In this document: positions 34,639 through 45,649 of the stretch, one piece after another
Numbering within the stretch: position 1 is the stretch's first letter
How the letters are laid out: each line of letters begins with the position of its first letter
Source of the DNA: Chthoniobacteraceae bacterium
GTDB taxonomy: Bacteria > Verrucomicrobiota > Verrucomicrobiia > Chthoniobacterales > Chthoniobacteraceae
Direction of reading: 5' to 3'
NCBI GenBank assembly: GCA_947479475.1
Contig: CANJZW010000020.1
Location: forward strand, 1 to 59,523
DNA: 59,523 bases
Position numbers and translations under genes: made by a program
The notes under the pieces: model-generated
Database searches by the model: none
What the model was told of the DNA's origin: nothing
What the model saw: the letters and a program-made list of their open reading frames with translations, nothing else

Positions 34639-35297
34639 AATCGGCACAGCAGCTTGATTAATAATGTATCAATCCGGAGTATACTTTGCCGCGCCCCGGG
34701 AGCATACGAGACGCGCGGGGTATCGAAATGGGGCCAAGGCGACTTCTCCTTTTTTGGTCCGTCTCTGCATCCCAAGCCAACTTCCCTGCCACTGACCCAG
34801 CCCGCACCTTGTTCCGCCCCACCCACAGTTTCACACGTTTCCACGCGCCTGCATCCTCGGCCGTCGCGGCAAACCCGTTCTGGTACGACTCAATCTCCAC
34901 GGCAAACGCCTCCACGCACGTATAACGCTTCTTACGATCTGTCGCCATCGCCTGGAGCGTGACAGCCTGCAACGCCACTGGGACTTCACCGCCCATCGCA
35001 GCCGACGTCCCAACAGTCACGTCTCCCTGGTTGCCGTGCTTGGTCGCCATCGAACTGATCTCGCCCTTCTTCACATTGGAGAGCACCTCGCTCAACGTCT
35101 TCCGTCAATCGCCGACCGCAGTGTGAGAATCGCGCACAAAATTCCAAGCAGTGAATCGATGTCCGTCCGCACGTCCAGCCCCCCCCATGCCCTCCCCTGA
35201 TCCGGTGACATGGACTACCGCGTTCCTCTGACCTTTACCTCCGACGAACCTCTAATGAATTGGCCCTCTCAGGATCACCTCTTGGTCTCCTCTAGTT
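34639..35297. other. intergenic region holding the kinase relic
   Basis: This 659-nt gap separates lysR from the DUF1080 gene. Apart from the kinase fragment at 34658-35095, I see no gene. The segment 35096-35297 has no recognisable frame or repeat and contains a run of eight C near 35180. Confidence 0.5.
34658..35095 (-). pseudogene. Ser/Thr protein kinase C-terminal fragment
   Basis: Within this frame lie VPVALQAVTLQAMATDRKKR (40-59), EAFAVEIESYQNGFAATAED and WKRVKLWVGRNKV. These match the end of a Hanks-type kinase domain (the P..L...... .KAM....RY block) and the following linker seen in kinases of PVC bacteria. The catalytic loop, DFG and ATP loop are absent, and an in-frame stop lies four codons upstream of the first possible start. 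The last 40 residues are basic, with no pattern. This is a relic of a much larger kinase gene rather than a working protein. Confidence 0.65.
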
Positions 35298-36017
35298 ATG
35301 AAACTCCACCACCTGCCTTCTTTCCTTCTGCTATCCGGATCTCTTTTGGCCGCAGACCCCACTCCCCAAAAAGCCGTGAACCTTTTCAACGGACACGACC
35401 TGCGCGGCTGGCAACAGCCCAGCCCTCCATGGCTTGTGGTCTCAGGGATCTCCCTCGACTCAACAAATCCAAAAACTTTTGTATCCACCCCGGGCGAAGG
35501 CGTCATCCTCAATACACTTTCCGGAAAAGGCGTCGACCTAAAGACGGAAGCAGAATTCGGCGACAGCCAGATCCACGTCGAATTTTGCGTTGCGAAAGAC
35601 TCGAATTCGGGCGTGTACGTGCAGGGGCGGTACGAGGTGCAAATTCTGGACAGCTACGGTAAAGCCAACATCGCGGTCCACGACTGTGCCGCCATTTACG
35701 AACGCTGGGACGAAGCCACCAAAAAAGGATTCGAAGGCACGGTCCCGAGCATTAACGCATGCAAACCTCCGGGAGAATGGCAAAGCTACGATATCACTTT
35801 TATCGCCCCAAAGTTCGATGCAAACGGCAAGAAAACCGCTAACGGCAAGTTTGTGAAGGTGGTTCACAACGGCAAGGTGGTGCATGAAAACATCGAGGTA
35901 ACCGGCCCCACTCGCGGCGGGGACAATATCGAAAAACCCACGGGGCCTATCCGGCTGCAAGGGGATCACGGCCCAGTCGCGTTTCGGAACCTCAAGGTCA
36001 CACCGCTCGCACCGTAA
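35298..36017 (+). CDS. DUF1080 (3-keto-disaccharide hydrolase type) secreted protein
   Basis: This 239-residue exported protein has a signal peptide (about 1-19, ending LLAA). A DUF1080 domain follows, starting NLFNGHDLRGWQQ. It carries ILNTLSGKGVDLKTEAEFGD and GVYVQGRYEVQILDSYG, then GPIRLQGDHGPVAFRNLKV at the end, all standard segments of this jelly-roll family. Some members hydrolyse 3-keto-glycosides in carbohydrate breakdown. The specific substrate here is not known. It has a short leader after the kinase relic and converges on the galactarate dehydratase gene. In context it may belong with the DUF1501/DUF1549 pair in degrading plant or algal sugars. Confidence 0.88.
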   Translation: MKLHHLPSFLLLSGSLLAADPTPQKAVNLFNGHDLRGWQQPSPPWLVVSGISLDSTNPKTFVSTPGEGVILNTLSGKGVDLKTEAEFGDSQIHVEFCVAKDSNSGVYVQGRYEVQILDSYGKANIAVHDCAAIYERWDEATKKGFEGTVPSINACKPPGEWQSYDITFIAPKFDANGKKTANGKFVKVVHNGKVVHENIEVTGPTRGGDNIEKPTGPIRLQGDHGPVAFRNLKVTPLAP

Positions 36018-36097
36018 GGCACTCGATCCTTGGTTCCGCGCGGTCGACCTGAGCTGGGGACCGGACGGAGCACTCCACCAAAGGCTACAAGCGTGAA

Positions 36098-37645
36098 TTA
36101 AGTCACTGGCGCCGGGTTGAAGAGAGTCAAAGCATTGTGCAATTTCCAATGCTCGGCCCAAGTCTTCTTGCCGCTTGCGACGGCGAGAAGAAGGTGGAAG
36201 ATCTCCCAGCCGACGTCGGCGATGGTGGCCTCCCCGGTGGCGATTGTGCCGGCATTGACGTCCATCAAATCGTGCCAGCGGCGCGCAAGCTCGGAGCGCG
36301 TCGCCACCTTGAGCACTGGAACCGCAGCGAGACCGTAAGGCGTTCCCCGACCTGTGGTGAACACGTGGAGGTTCATTCCGGCCGCGAGTTGAAGCGTGCC
36401 GCAGATGAAATCACTGGCAGGTGTAGCGGCGTAGATGAGGCCCTTGGCCTTGAGCTTTTCGCCCGGTCCAAGAACTCCTGAAATAGGGCCCGTTCCTGAT
36501 TTTACGATTGAACCCATCGCCTTTTCTACAATGTTAACGAGCCCTCCCTTTTTGTTGCCCGGCGTTGTATTGGCGCTGCGATCGACGCCCCCTTTCTCAA
36601 GGTAGCGGTCGTACCAGGCCATTTCGCGGATCAAATCGGCGGCCACCGCGGGGGTTGCGGCCCGGGAGGTGAGTTGGTCGATCGCATCGCGGACTTCGGT
36701 CGTTTCCGAAAAAAGCACGGAGGCCCCGGCTCGCACGAGGAGATCGGTGGCAAAGCCAACGGCCGGGTTGGCCGTGACTCCGGAAAAGGCGTCGCTTCCT
36801 CCGCACTGCAAACCAACAACCAAGTCGGACGCGGGGCAGGTGACTCTGCGGCGCTGCCCGAGGACAGCCAGATTTTGCGCCGCCATTTCCATGATCGCCG
36901 CGATCATCGACTCGAAGCCCACATGCTGCTCGTGTTGCAGGCAGACTGTGCAGGAACCGGTGGAAGCCGTTAGCGTGCCCTCGGGCAACAGGCGAGAGGG
37001 CTGCAGTTTTTCACAGCCAAGGCTCACCACCATCGCCTGGCCTCCGAAATTTGGGTTGAGGCTGATATTCCGAAGCGTACGGATGGGAATTTCAGCGTCA
37101 GGCGCGTCGATGGCAACCCCGCAGCCGTAGGTATGTTCGAGAGCGATGACGTCGTCGACATTAGGGTGAGCGGGGAGCAGCTCAGCCTTGATGCGTTTGA
37201 CCGCGTGCTCGACCACGCCGGCAACACATTGGACGGTGGTTGTGATCGCCAAAATATTGCGCGTACCCACGGTTCCATCGGCATTCCGATAACCCTCGAA
37301 TGTATAACCCTCCAGCGGCTCGGCCCTGCCGCCGACCTGCAGGCATGTCGGCAGACCGTCCAAATCCCTAGCTGCAGGCATGCGGACGAGGGATTCCTCC
37401 ACCCAGCTTCCCTGCGGGATACCGCAGTGCGCATAACCAATCGTCACTCCATAACGTACGATCGGCTCACCTTCTTTCAGTGTACGCAATGCCATTTTGT
37501 GTCCCTGTGGAATGTGGCCTGACAAAACAAATTCACCTGGAAAATCCGTGCCTGGAGGAAGTCCCCCATCATTGACGATAATCGCGACATTGTCGTCGGG
37601 ATGCATCCGGATATAAAGAGGTTGCTTGGAGGGAGCCTGTGGCAT
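36098..37645 (-). CDS. garD: galactarate dehydratase (UxaA/GarD family)
   Basis: This 515-residue cytoplasmic dehydratase converts D-galactarate to 5-keto-4-deoxyglucarate. The N-terminal SAF domain starts at [19 protein letters not shown] (12-30). The long UxaA/GarD core contains [51 protein letters not shown] and [16 protein letters not shown]. The final NPAPVT matches the GarD ending well. These segments fit galactarate dehydratase better than altronate dehydratase, although the two are close relatives. ATG 37645 was chosen because the residues before it are not family-like. No neighbouring aldolase or transporter for the pathway is present. Substrate is inferred from similarity only. Confidence 0.88.
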   Translation of the reverse strand: MPQAPSKQPLYIRMHPDDNVAIIVNDGGLPPGTDFPGEFVLSGHIPQGHKMALRTLKEGEPIVRYGVTIGYAHCGIPQGSWVEESLVRMPAARDLDGLPTCLQVGGRAEPLEGYTFEGYRNADGTVGTRNILAITTTVQCVAGVVEHAVKRIKAELLPAHPNVDDVIALEHTYGCGVAIDAPDAEIPIRTLRNISLNPNFGGQAMVVSLGCEKLQPSRLLPEGTLTASTGSCTVCLQHEQHVGFESMIAAIMEMAAQNLAVLGQRRRVTCPASDLVVGLQCGGSDAFSGVTANPAVGFATDLLVRAGASVLFSETTEVRDAIDQLTSRAATPAVAADLIREMAWYDRYLEKGGVDRSANTTPGNKKGGLVNIVEKAMGSIVKSGTGPISGVLGPGEKLKAKGLIYAATPASDFICGTLQLAAGMNLHVFTTGRGTPYGLAAVPVLKVATRSELARRWHDLMDVNAGTIATGEATIADVGWEIFHLLLAVASGKKTWAEHWKLHNALTLFNPAPVT

Positions 37646-38389
37646 GGCGAGAGACTGTGGGAGAGGCGCGAGCAGGGGATGGAGTAAGGCTGGCGATGTT
37701 GAAAATGGGAGGCGCCGACAAAACAAGCAGCACTGAATGATCTTTTATCTTACAAGAACGCCATTTTTGAAAACGGACGCTAAAGAACTGGCGAAATTGT
37801 GAACAAACAAAGCGGACGAAGTGTGCAGTCTAAGGAGGAGACGTGGTGAGTTCCAAACATTCTCGGCGGCCGTTGAAACGAGACGTTGTGAAGCTTCGCT
37901 GTGTACCGGTGCGCCGGATGGGCAGATTCGAGTGATTGGCTCGTTCGCTACCAGTCGCGGGCTCGCCCGTTTGATGTCTGTCTCATGCCTTCCGCTGCAC
38001 GAGACCTCAGAACGGTCTCCGTATCCCTGAGTGAGGGCTAATCCAGCCCTTCCTGCGCCCTTTTTAGTGCCGGTTGGGGGACAAAAAAGGGTGCTGCTTC
38101 GAGAGGGGGATTTTCTTCAAGCGGTACTCTCTCTGTTTGTTTTCGGCATCACATCGAACAAATCACCCGATAGATTTGGCGGGGTGAAGCCGAATTTACG
38201 GGGAATTATGCTGGAGAATGCGTCAATTTCTGTTTCTCATTTTGATCGAGAGCTTTTAAAGCATCTGTCAATGTGTCAGGCTCGCAGACAGTCGTCCAAT
38301 CTATCGCCCCTTCTCCGTCATCCATTAACCCCGCTTGATCCGGCCCCCACCAGTTCTCCGCGCTCTTTTCTTATTAGAAATAAAAAGCA
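37646..38389. other. long intergenic region upstream of gltB
   Basis: This 744-nt gap separates the divergent garD and gltB genes. Short open frames (37821-38030 and 38031-38393) show no motif and are unlikely to be real. It contains the 11-bp inverted repeat listed separately. Promoters for both flanking genes should lie here, but I could not pick a convincing pair of boxes. Confidence 0.5.
38055..38094. repeat. inverted repeat with T/A-rich inner stem
   Basis: Arms GCGCCCTTTTT (38055-38065) and AAAAAGGGTGC (38084-38094) pair with one mismatch around an 18-nt loop. It sits about 300 nt ahead of gltB and is not close to the end of any gene. It could act on either strand as a weak terminator or be part of a mobile repeat. 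Confidence 0.45.
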
Positions 38390-41300
38390 ATGAATAATCC
38401 CAGCCTTCCCGAGAAACAGGGGCTCTACGATCCTCAGTTTGAGCATGATGCGTGTGGCGTTGGTTTCGTCTGCCAGATGAAGGGTAAACGCAATCATGAC
38501 ATCATCCAACAGGCGCTTACGATGCTGGTCAATTTGGACCACCGGGGAGCATGCGGGTGCGAGGTTAATACAGGGGATGGTGCAGGGATTCTACTCCAGT
38601 TGCCGCACGGCTTTCTCGCCAAAGCGGCGGCGGCGGCCAATTTCAGCCTGCCAGAGCCGGGCCAGTACGCGGTGGGGATGCTTTATGTGTCACCTGATGC
38701 GTCCGTGCGGGCTGCGAGTGAAAAGGCGTTTGAAGAAGTCGTTGTTTCCGAGGGTCAGACGGTTTTGGGCTGGCGTACCATTCCCACCGACAATTCGAGC
38801 CTGGGGGAAACCGCGCTCCGCAGCGAACCGGCCCACCGGCAGGTTTTCATTGGCCGCGGCGCCCATTGCGCTTCGGAACAGGATTTTGAGCGGAAGTTGT
38901 TTGTCATCCGGAAGGTAGCGCACTCCAGAATCCGCAGCTCCGGCAAGGATCCCTTTTGGTACGCGCCTGGCATTTCGTGCCGGACGATTATTTATAAGGG
39001 AATGCTGATGCCCGAACAGGTGGGCCGCTACTTTTTGGATCTTTCGGATCCGAGCATGGAAACAGCTTTGGCGCTGGTGCACTCGAGGTTCTCGACCAAC
39101 ACCTTTCCCAGCTGGGAGCGTTCGCATCCGTACCGCTACATCGCCCACAACGGCGAGATCAACACTCTGCGTGGCAACATTAACTGGATGAAGGCGCGGG
39201 AGCCCTTCTTAGCCAGCCCTCTGTTTGGCGAAGACATGGCCAAGGTTCTGCCGGTGGTGAACCCGGGCGGCTCCGATTCGGCGATGTTCGACAACGTGCT
39301 CGAACTGCTCGTGATGGGTGGGCGTTCACTCCCGCATGCCATGATGATGATGATTCCTGAGCCGTGGAGCGGCCATGAGTCCATGAGCGAGGAAAAGAAA
39401 GCCTTCTACGAATACCACTCCTGCCTGATGGAGCCCTGGGACGGCCCGGCTTCCGTGGTTTTCACCGACGGCACCATGATTGGCGCGACACTGGACCGCA
39501 ACGGGCTGCGCCCCTCTCGGTACTATGTCACCAAGGACGATTACGTCATCATGGCCTCGGAAGCCGGCGTGCTTCCGGTGGACCCAGAACGCATCGCAAG
39601 CAAAGGACGCCTCCAGCCGGGGCGCATGTTTCTGGTGAACATGGAGGAAGGCCGTATTATTGCCGATGAGGAGATCAAGCAGCAGATCGCCTCCGAAAAA
39701 CCCTATCGCCAGTGGCTGGACGAAAATCTCGTCAAACTTTCCGATATTTCCGATGCCTCCGAAGTGCCGGGGCCGGACCACGATACGGTTCTGCAGCGGC
39801 AGATGGCCTTCGGTTACACTTTTGAAGACCAGCGCAAGCTTCTCATCCCGATGGCTAGAGACGGGGTTGAGGCGACGGGCTCGATGGGTACGGACATTCC
39901 CCTCGCCGTCCTCTCCAACAAATCCAAGCTGCTCTACGATTATTTCAAACAGCTTTTTGCGCAGGTCACCAACCCGCCCATCGACTGTATCCGCGAAGAA
40001 ATTGTCACCTCGGCCATTACGACGATCGGACCGGAGGGCAACCTGCTCGACCCAACTCCGGAAAGCTGCCATCTCATCGAGCTTTCCACGCCAATCATCA
40101 CCAACGAAGAACTCGCCAAACTGCGCCACGTGGCACAGGGACAATTCCGTTCGGTGACGATTCCGACGTTGTTCGAGGCTTCACTTGGAGCGAAGGGGCT
40201 TGAGCAGGCGCTCGACGAGGTCTGCCAGCAGGCAGGCTTGCACATCGACGCCGGCATTAACCTGATCATCCTGAGCGACCGGGGGATCAACAGGCACAAC
40301 GCCGCGATTCCCCCGTTGATGGCGGTTTCAGGCCTCCACCATTTCCTTATCCGGGAAGGCAAGCGCACCAAGGTCGGGATCATTCTTGAATCGGGTGAAC
40401 CGCGCGAAGTGCACCATTTCTGCACGTTGATTGGGTTTGGGTGTTCGGGGATCAATCCCTACCTCGCCTTTGAAACGTTGGATGACATGATCCGCCAAGG
40501 ACTTCTGGTCGGCGTCGAACATTACCAGGCCTGCAAAAACTTCGTGAAGGCCGCGACCAAGGGGATCGTCAAGGTGGCCTCCAAAATAGGGATCTCCACG
40601 ATCCAAAGCTACCATGGCGCACAAGTTTTTGAGTGCGTAGGTCTTCAGCAAAAAGTGGTGGACCGTTATTTCACAGGAACGGCGACACGGATCGAGGGCG
40701 CCGATTTGGCTGCCATCGCGGCCGAGACGCTTGTGCGCCACCACGCAGCTTTCCCAGAGCGCGTTGAAAATCCCGCCACTCTGGAAGAGGGCGGCGAATA
40801 CCAGTGGCGCAACGAAGGCGAAGCGCACCTGTTCAGTCCGCAGGTGATTCACTCGCTCCAAAAGGCGGTCCGCACCAACAACTACGATACGTTCAAGACC
40901 TACTCCAAACTGGTCAACGAACAGATGGAGCAGATCTTCACGCTGCGCGGCCTCTTGAAGTTTAAGGACCGCACTCCGGTCCCTCTGGAAGAGGTTGAAT
41001 CGGTCGAGTCTCTCGTCAAACGCTTCAAAACCGGCGCGATGAGTTACGGCTCGATTTCACAGGAAGCCCACGAAAGCCTCGCGATTGCGATGAACCGCAT
41101 CGGCGGCAAGTCGAACACGGGTGAAGGCGGCGAAGATCCAGAGCGCTACACTTGGACGAACGCGCAGGGGGATTCCAAAAATAGCGCTATCAAGCAGGTC
41201 GCCTCGGGCCGCTTTGGCGTGACCAGTCTCTACCTGACGCAAGCCAAAGAGTTGCAAATTAAGATGGCGCAGGGAGCCAAGCCTGGCGAGGGCGGCCAGC

Positions 41301-42976
41301 TTCCCGGTGCCAAGGTCTATCCTTGGATTGCCAAGGTCCGCCATTCCACTCCTGGCGTGGGATTGATTTCCCCGCCACCCCACCACGACATCTACTCGAT
41401 CGAGGATCTTTCCGAACTCATCCACGACTTGAAAAACGCAAACCGCGCCGCGCGGGTGAGCGTCAAACTTGTCTCCGAAGTGGGCGTTGGAACGATCGCT
41501 GCGGGCGTTGCGAAGGCGCACGCCGACGTTGTTCTCATCTCCGGCTTCGACGGCGGCACCGGTGCCTCACCCCAGACCTCCATCAAACACGCAGGGTTGC
41601 CTTGGGAGCTCGGTCTGGCGGAAACCCACCAGACGCTTGTCCTCAACAAACTGCGTTCCCGTATTGTGGTGGAAACTGACGGCCAGTTGAAGACGGGCCG
41701 AGATGTGGTGATCGCCGCCCTGCTTGGCGCCGAAGAGTTTGGGTTTGCTACAGCACCCCTGGTATCGCTCGGCTGCATCATGATGCGCGTGTGCCACTTG
41801 AATACGTGCCCAGTGGGTGTCGCAACCCAGGATCCCGAGTTGCGTAAAAACTTCACGGGCGATCCTGCTGATGCCGTTAACTTCATGCAGTTCATCGCGC
41901 AGGAAGTCCGCGAAATCATGGCCCAGCTCGGTTTCCGCAAACTCACCGATATGGTGGGCCGCACGGATGCACTCGAACCCCGGCACGCGGTGGATCACTG
42001 GAAAGCCCACGGCATCGATCTTTCCAAGCTCCTCTATTCGCCGGCTGTTGGGCCAGAAGTGGGGCGTTTCTGTACCGAAACACAGGATCACGGTTTGGAG
42101 AAGGGTCTGGATCTTTCCGAATTGCTGGAACGCTGCGAGGCGGCAATTAATCGCGGGGAGAAAATCCGCGTTGAATTGCCGATTAAAAATACGCACCGGG
42201 TGGTGGGAACGATTCTCGGAAATGAAATCACCAAACGCCACTGGAACGGCCTCCCGGATGGAACCGTGCACCTGAAGTTCAAGGGCAGTGCGGGCCAGAG
42301 TCTTGGGGCGTTTATTCCTGCTGGAGTAACAATTGAGGTCGAAGGAGATGCCAACGATTACGTGGGTAAGGGGCTCAGTGGCGGCAGAGTCATTGTGTAC
42401 CCTGACGCCAAAGCGACCTTCGCCGCGGAGGATAACATCCTGCTCGGAAACGTCGCCTTGTACGGCGCCACTTCCGGAGAAGCTTTTTTCCGGGGAGTCG
42501 CCGGCGAGCGCTTCTGCGTACGAAACTCCGGAGTCACGGCGGTTGTGGAGGGCGTTGGCGACCACGGCTGCGAATACATGACGGGCGGACGGGTTGTCAT
42601 TCTTGGGGCGACCGGGCGCAACTTTGCAGCGGGGATGAGCGGCGGTGTCGCCTACATCCTGGACGAAGCCGGTGACTTCGCCACGCGCTGCAACAAACAG
42701 ATGGTTGGTCTCGAGAAACTCGATAACGACGACGCTTCTGAATTGCGTGCCATCATCCAGCGTCATGCTGACCTGACGGGAAGTCGCAAGGCGGCGCATG
42801 TGTTGGCAGACTGGGATGCCCAGAGACCCAAGTTCACTAAAGTCGTGCCGAAGGATTACAAACGGGTGCTTCAAGCCATCGCCACGGCCACGGCCAAGGG
42901 ACTGAGCGGCGATGACGCATTGGACGAAGCCTTCAAAATGAACGCACGCGACGAGGCGCGCGTGGGAGGCGGCTAG
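38390..42976 (+). CDS. gltB: glutamate synthase (NADPH) large subunit
   Basis: This 1,528-residue alpha subunit of glutamate synthase, with GltD, makes two glutamates from glutamine and 2-oxoglutarate. The class II glutaminase domain has nucleophile C22 in HDACGVGF (19-26), which implies removal of a 21-residue propeptide as in other GltB proteins. The central and FMN-binding domains carry [16 protein letters not shown] and [11 protein letters not shown]. The 3Fe-4S ligands are in [16 protein letters not shown] (about 1127-1142). A C-terminal beta-helix (GXXGXXXG repeats) ends the protein, with GGRVIVYPD and [11 protein letters not shown]. Full length with no defect. gltD follows after 66 nt, so the pair is likely one operon. 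Confidence 0.97.
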   Translation: MNNPSLPEKQGLYDPQFEHDACGVGFVCQMKGKRNHDIIQQALTMLVNLDHRGACGCEVNTGDGAGILLQLPHGFLAKAAAAANFSLPEPGQYAVGMLYVSPDASVRAASEKAFEEVVVSEGQTVLGWRTIPTDNSSLGETALRSEPAHRQVFIGRGAHCASEQDFERKLFVIRKVAHSRIRSSGKDPFWYAPGISCRTIIYKGMLMPEQVGRYFLDLSDPSMETALALVHSRFSTNTFPSWERSHPYRYIAHNGEINTLRGNINWMKAREPFLASPLFGEDMAKVLPVVNPGGSDSAMFDNVLELLVMGGRSLPHAMMMMIPEPWSGHESMSEEKKAFYEYHSCLMEPWDGPASVVFTDGTMIGATLDRNGLRPSRYYVTKDDYVIMASEAGVLPVDPERIASKGRLQPGRMFLVNMEEGRIIADEEIKQQIASEKPYRQWLDENLVKLSDISDASEVPGPDHDTVLQRQMAFGYTFEDQRKLLIPMARDGVEATGSMGTDIPLAVLSNKSKLLYDYFKQLFAQVTNPPIDCIREEIVTSAITTIGPEGNLLDPTPESCHLIELSTPIITNEELAKLRHVAQGQFRSVTIPTLFEASLGAKGLEQALDEVCQQAGLHIDAGINLIILSDRGINRHNAAIPPLMAVSGLHHFLIREGKRTKVGIILESGEPREVHHFCTLIGFGCSGINPYLAFETLDDMIRQGLLVGVEHYQACKNFVKAATKGIVKVASKIGISTIQSYHGAQVFECVGLQQKVVDRYFTGTATRIEGADLAAIAAETLVRHHAAFPERVENPATLEEGGEYQWRNEGEAHLFSPQVIHSLQKAVRTNNYDTFKTYSKLVNEQMEQIFTLRGLLKFKDRTPVPLEEVESVESLVKRFKTGAMSYGSISQEAHESLAIAMNRIGGKSNTGEGGEDPERYTWTNAQGDSKNSAIKQVASGRFGVTSLYLTQAKELQIKMAQGAKPGEGGQLPGAKVYPWIAKVRHSTPGVGLISPPPHHDIYSIEDLSELIHDLKNANRAARVSVKLVSEVGVGTIAAGVAKAHADVVLISGFDGGTGASPQTSIKHAGLPWELGLAETHQTLVLNKLRSRIVVETDGQLKTGRDVVIAALLGAEEFGFATAPLVSLGCIMMRVCHLNTCPVGVATQDPELRKNFTGDPADAVNFMQFIAQEVREIMAQLGFRKLTDMVGRTDALEPRHAVDHWKAHGIDLSKLLYSPAVGPEVGRFCTETQDHGLEKGLDLSELLERCEAAINRGEKIRVELPIKNTHRVVGTILGNEITKRHWNGLPDGTVHLKFKGSAGQSLGAFIPAGVTIEVEGDANDYVGKGLSGGRVIVYPDAKATFAAEDNILLGNVALYGATSGEAFFRGVAGERFCVRNSGVTAVVEGVGDHGCEYMTGGRVVILGATGRNFAAGMSGGVAYILDEAGDFATRCNKQMVGLEKLDNDDASELRAIIQRHADLTGSRKAAHVLADWDAQRPKFTKVVPKDYKRVLQAIATATAKGLSGDDALDEAFKMNARDEARVGGG

Positions 42977-43042
42977 TAAAACGGGCCCGCCAACAAAACG
43001 CGCGGCCCGCACCAACCACACAAACAACCACTTTGTAAGACC

Positions 43043-44527
43043 ATGGGAAAACCAACCGGCTTTTTTGAATTCGAGCGCGAACTGCCTGCAGACCGCGATC
43101 CAGTGTCGCGAATCGGGGACTGGAAAGAAATCCACAACCATCACACCGAGGAAAAACTCCGCACGCAGGGTGCGCGCTGCATGGATTGCGGCGTGCCCTT
43201 TTGCCATACCGGCAAGCTTATCGGAGGCATGGCAAGCGGCTGCCCGGTGAACAATCTCATTCCGGAGTGGAATGATCTGGTCTACCGCGGACTCTGGCGC
43301 GAAGCGCTCGAACGGTTGCACAAGACAAACAACTTCCCGGAATTCACGGGACGCGTTTGTCCCGCGCCCTGCGAGGGTTCGTGTGTGCTTGGAATCAACA
43401 AGCCGCCGGTGACCATCAAGAACATCGAGGTATCCATCATCGACAAGGGCTGGGAGAACGGATGGGTCGTGCCAAAGCCGCCGGTGAAACGGACGGGCAA
43501 AAGGGTGGCCGTGATTGGTTCGGGTCCGGCAGGTCTTAGCGCGGCGGCGCAGCTCAACCACGCCGGGCACAACGTGACTGTTTTTGAAAGAGCCGACCGC
43601 CCCGGCGGCCTGCTTATGTACGGCATTCCAAACATGAAGTTGGACAAGACGGAGGTCGTTCTCCGTCGCGTCAAACTACTCGAGGCAGAGGGCGTGAAGT
43701 TCGTGTGCAACACCTCGGTGGGCACCGATCTGCCGGTTGAAAAACTTCTCAAGGATTTCCACGCAACCGTCATTTGCACGGGGGCAACCAAACCTAGGGA
43801 TCTTCCGATCGAAGGCCGCCAGTTCAAGGGCATTCATTTTGCGATGGATTTCCTCACCGCTAACACAAAGTCTGTCCTCGCTGAAAGCCACGGCCCCGAT
43901 TTCATTACCGCGGAAGGCAAGGATGTCGTCATCATCGGCGGCGGTGACACGGGCACTGACTGCGTAGGCACCTCCCTGCGCCACGGCTGTACGTCGCTTG
44001 TGCAGGTCGAAATCTTGCCCAAACCTGCGCTCTCCCGTCAAAAGGACAACCCCTGGCCCGAATGGCCCAAGGTTTACAAAATGGACTACGGTCAGGAGGA
44101 AGCTGCCGCCAAGTTTGGCGCCGATCCACGCGTCTACGTCACGACCGCCACAAAGTTTGAAGGTGATGAAAATGGCCATGTCAAAGCCGTCCATACCGTC
44201 GAAGTGGAATGGACCAAAAACGACAAGGGTCAGTTCATTCCTAAAAACGTGCCCGGCACGGAGAAGGTGCTTCCCGCGAAGTTGGTGCTGCTAGCCATGG
44301 GTTTCCTTGGGCCAGAGCAGCCCCTGCTCGACGCCCTGGGTGTGGAGCGGGACGGCCGTTCAAACGTGAAGGCGGAGCACGAAAAGTATACCACCAGCCT
44401 CCCCGGCGTTTTTGCGGCAGGCGACTGCCGGCGCGGACAGAGTCTCGTGGTCTGGGCTTTCAACGAGGGCCGCGGCGCCGCACGCGAGTGTGACCGGTTC
44501 CTCATGGGAGCTACCGAACTGCCCTGA
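43043..44527 (+). CDS. gltD: glutamate synthase (NADPH) small subunit
   Basis: This 494-residue beta subunit takes electrons from NADPH through FAD and 4Fe-4S centres to GltB. The N-terminal Cys cluster is CMDCGVPFC (46-54), with C67, followed by CPAPCEGSC (106-114). The FAD loop is [12 protein letters not shown] (about 155-166) and the NADPH loop is [12 protein letters not shown] (about 295-306). The final [18 protein letters not shown] is the family's FAD-binding end. It lies 66 nt after gltB and is followed by a strong stem-loop, which fits the end of an operon. No nitrogen regulator (GlnB or NtrC) is adjacent. Confidence 0.97.
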   Translation: MGKPTGFFEFERELPADRDPVSRIGDWKEIHNHHTEEKLRTQGARCMDCGVPFCHTGKLIGGMASGCPVNNLIPEWNDLVYRGLWREALERLHKTNNFPEFTGRVCPAPCEGSCVLGINKPPVTIKNIEVSIIDKGWENGWVVPKPPVKRTGKRVAVIGSGPAGLSAAAQLNHAGHNVTVFERADRPGGLLMYGIPNMKLDKTEVVLRRVKLLEAEGVKFVCNTSVGTDLPVEKLLKDFHATVICTGATKPRDLPIEGRQFKGIHFAMDFLTANTKSVLAESHGPDFITAEGKDVVIIGGGDTGTDCVGTSLRHGCTSLVQVEILPKPALSRQKDNPWPEWPKVYKMDYGQEEAAAKFGADPRVYVTTATKFEGDENGHVKAVHTVEVEWTKNDKGQFIPKNVPGTEKVLPAKLVLLAMGFLGPEQPLLDALGVERDGRSNVKAEHEKYTTSLPGVFAAGDCRRGQSLVVWAFNEGRGAARECDRFLMGATELP

Positions 44528-44536
44528 GTAAGGTGA

Positions 44537-44567
44537 GGGAAACAACCTCGTCAGGAGGTTGTTCCCC
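44537..44567 (+). terminator. stem-loop after gltD
   Basis: Arms GGGAAACAACCTC (44537-44549) and GAGGTTGTTCCCC (44555-44567) pair with one mismatch and a 5-nt loop. They start 10 nt after the gltD stop. There is no clear T-tract (GCCTGTTTCTG follows). Position and strength suggest the end of the gltBD transcript. Confidence 0.5.
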
Positions 44568-44728
44568 GCCTGTTTCTGCCGCTCTTTCGGAACACTGATG
44601 CCTGGGGCGGTTCTCTTGCCGAGGCCGTTATTTAGGCCGCCGAAGCCAAGTCCAATGGGTGCGGAAAGAGCGTGTTGCCGGGCCGGGAGCTCTGGAGCAC
44701 GCAAAGGGTTTGCGCTTTGCGGAAAAAA

Positions 44729-45595
44729 TCAAACTGCCACGCGCAAGGCTCTTGGAGTCATGTGGAAATCCACGGGCGCGTGGCCGCGTAATTCCCCGTC
44801 CAGTTCCAGCCCCGAAATTTCGGTGCCCTCAAGGTGCATTGCCACGCGCAGGCGAGTGGTTCGAAAATAGGTGACCTCTGGCAGTTTGGGGTGCCAGCCG
44901 AAGGGCAGGGTCAGTAAGCCGCTGAGGAGACACTTCAGATTCAAGTCACGAAAGACCAAAACGTTGAGAAGGCCGTCGCCATTCTTAGCGTTTGGAAAAA
45001 GCGGGAAAGGGCCGCCATAATAGCGCCCCGTCCCGAGAACGACCCAGACGCCCTGCATCGGGGGCATCCCTTGTGCGCTGATATTGAGCCGCGGCAGGCG
45101 CTGGGAGAGGACCTGCAGGCCGGCGAAGACATAGGCGGGAGGCCCGAGAAAGCGCTTGAGGGTGGGATTGACCTGGGTGAGGGCCTGCGCGTCAAACCCG
45201 ACGCCGGCGAGTTGCGCAAAAGGAATTCCATTGGCCCAGCCCAGGTCGACACGGCGTTCGGCTCCATGGGCGATTCGCGCCCAGGCTGCGGTCCACTCGA
45301 GAGGAAGAGCCAGTTCGCGTGCGAAAACGTTCATCGTGCCAAGGGGCAACACGCCGAGGCGCGTGTTGGAACCGGCAATACCGCTCAGGACTTCGTTGAC
45401 GGTTCCATCGCCCCCGCCCGCGACCACGGTGTGGAAGCCTTCGGCCACGGCCTGGCGTGCCAGGTCTGCGGCGTGTCCAGGGCCTTTCGTGAGGCGGACG
45501 ACCGCTCCTGGGGCGAGCCTCGCGATTTGAGAGGCGACGCCGAGTTTTCGGGACGCCCGCGCTTCGGGATTTAAAACGATGCAGCATTTGTCCAT
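44729..45595 (-). CDS. diacylglycerol kinase-family lipid kinase
   Basis: This 288-residue protein has the DAGK catalytic domain. The ATP loop is VVAGGGDGTVNEVL (57-70), and LGVLPLGTMNVFA (80-92) is the next signature, where GTxN/GTMN is typical. DLGWANG and GVGFDAQ lie in the C-terminal beta domain, and GDGLLNVLVF near 220 is the usual closing motif. Bacterial members such as YegS and DgkB phosphorylate lipids like diacylglycerol or related alcohols. Which lipid is used here is unknown. It is divergent from the AsmA-like gene, with 54 nt between them, so the promoters overlap in a very short space. Confidence 0.88.
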   Translation of the reverse strand: MDKCCIVLNPEARASRKLGVASQIARLAPGAVVRLTKGPGHAADLARQAVAEGFHTVVAGGGDGTVNEVLSGIAGSNTRLGVLPLGTMNVFARELALPLEWTAAWARIAHGAERRVDLGWANGIPFAQLAGVGFDAQALTQVNPTLKRFLGPPAYVFAGLQVLSQRLPRLNISAQGMPPMQGVWVVLGTGRYYGGPFPLFPNAKNGDGLLNVLVFRDLNLKCLLSGLLTLPFGWHPKLPEVTYFRTTRLRVAMHLEGTEISGLELDGELRGHAPVDFHMTPRALRVAV

Positions 45596-45649
45596 AGATT
45601 CGGGCTTCAGCCTTTTGCATTCGGCAAATTCTGGAGTAGGCTGGGAGCT

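Noticed and set aside
37821-38393. two plus-strand frames ahead of gltB
   Set aside because: Featureless; the second overlaps the gltB start.
41567-43570. 667-codon minus-strand frame
   Set aside because: Antisense to gltB/gltD; arises from GC-rich third positions.
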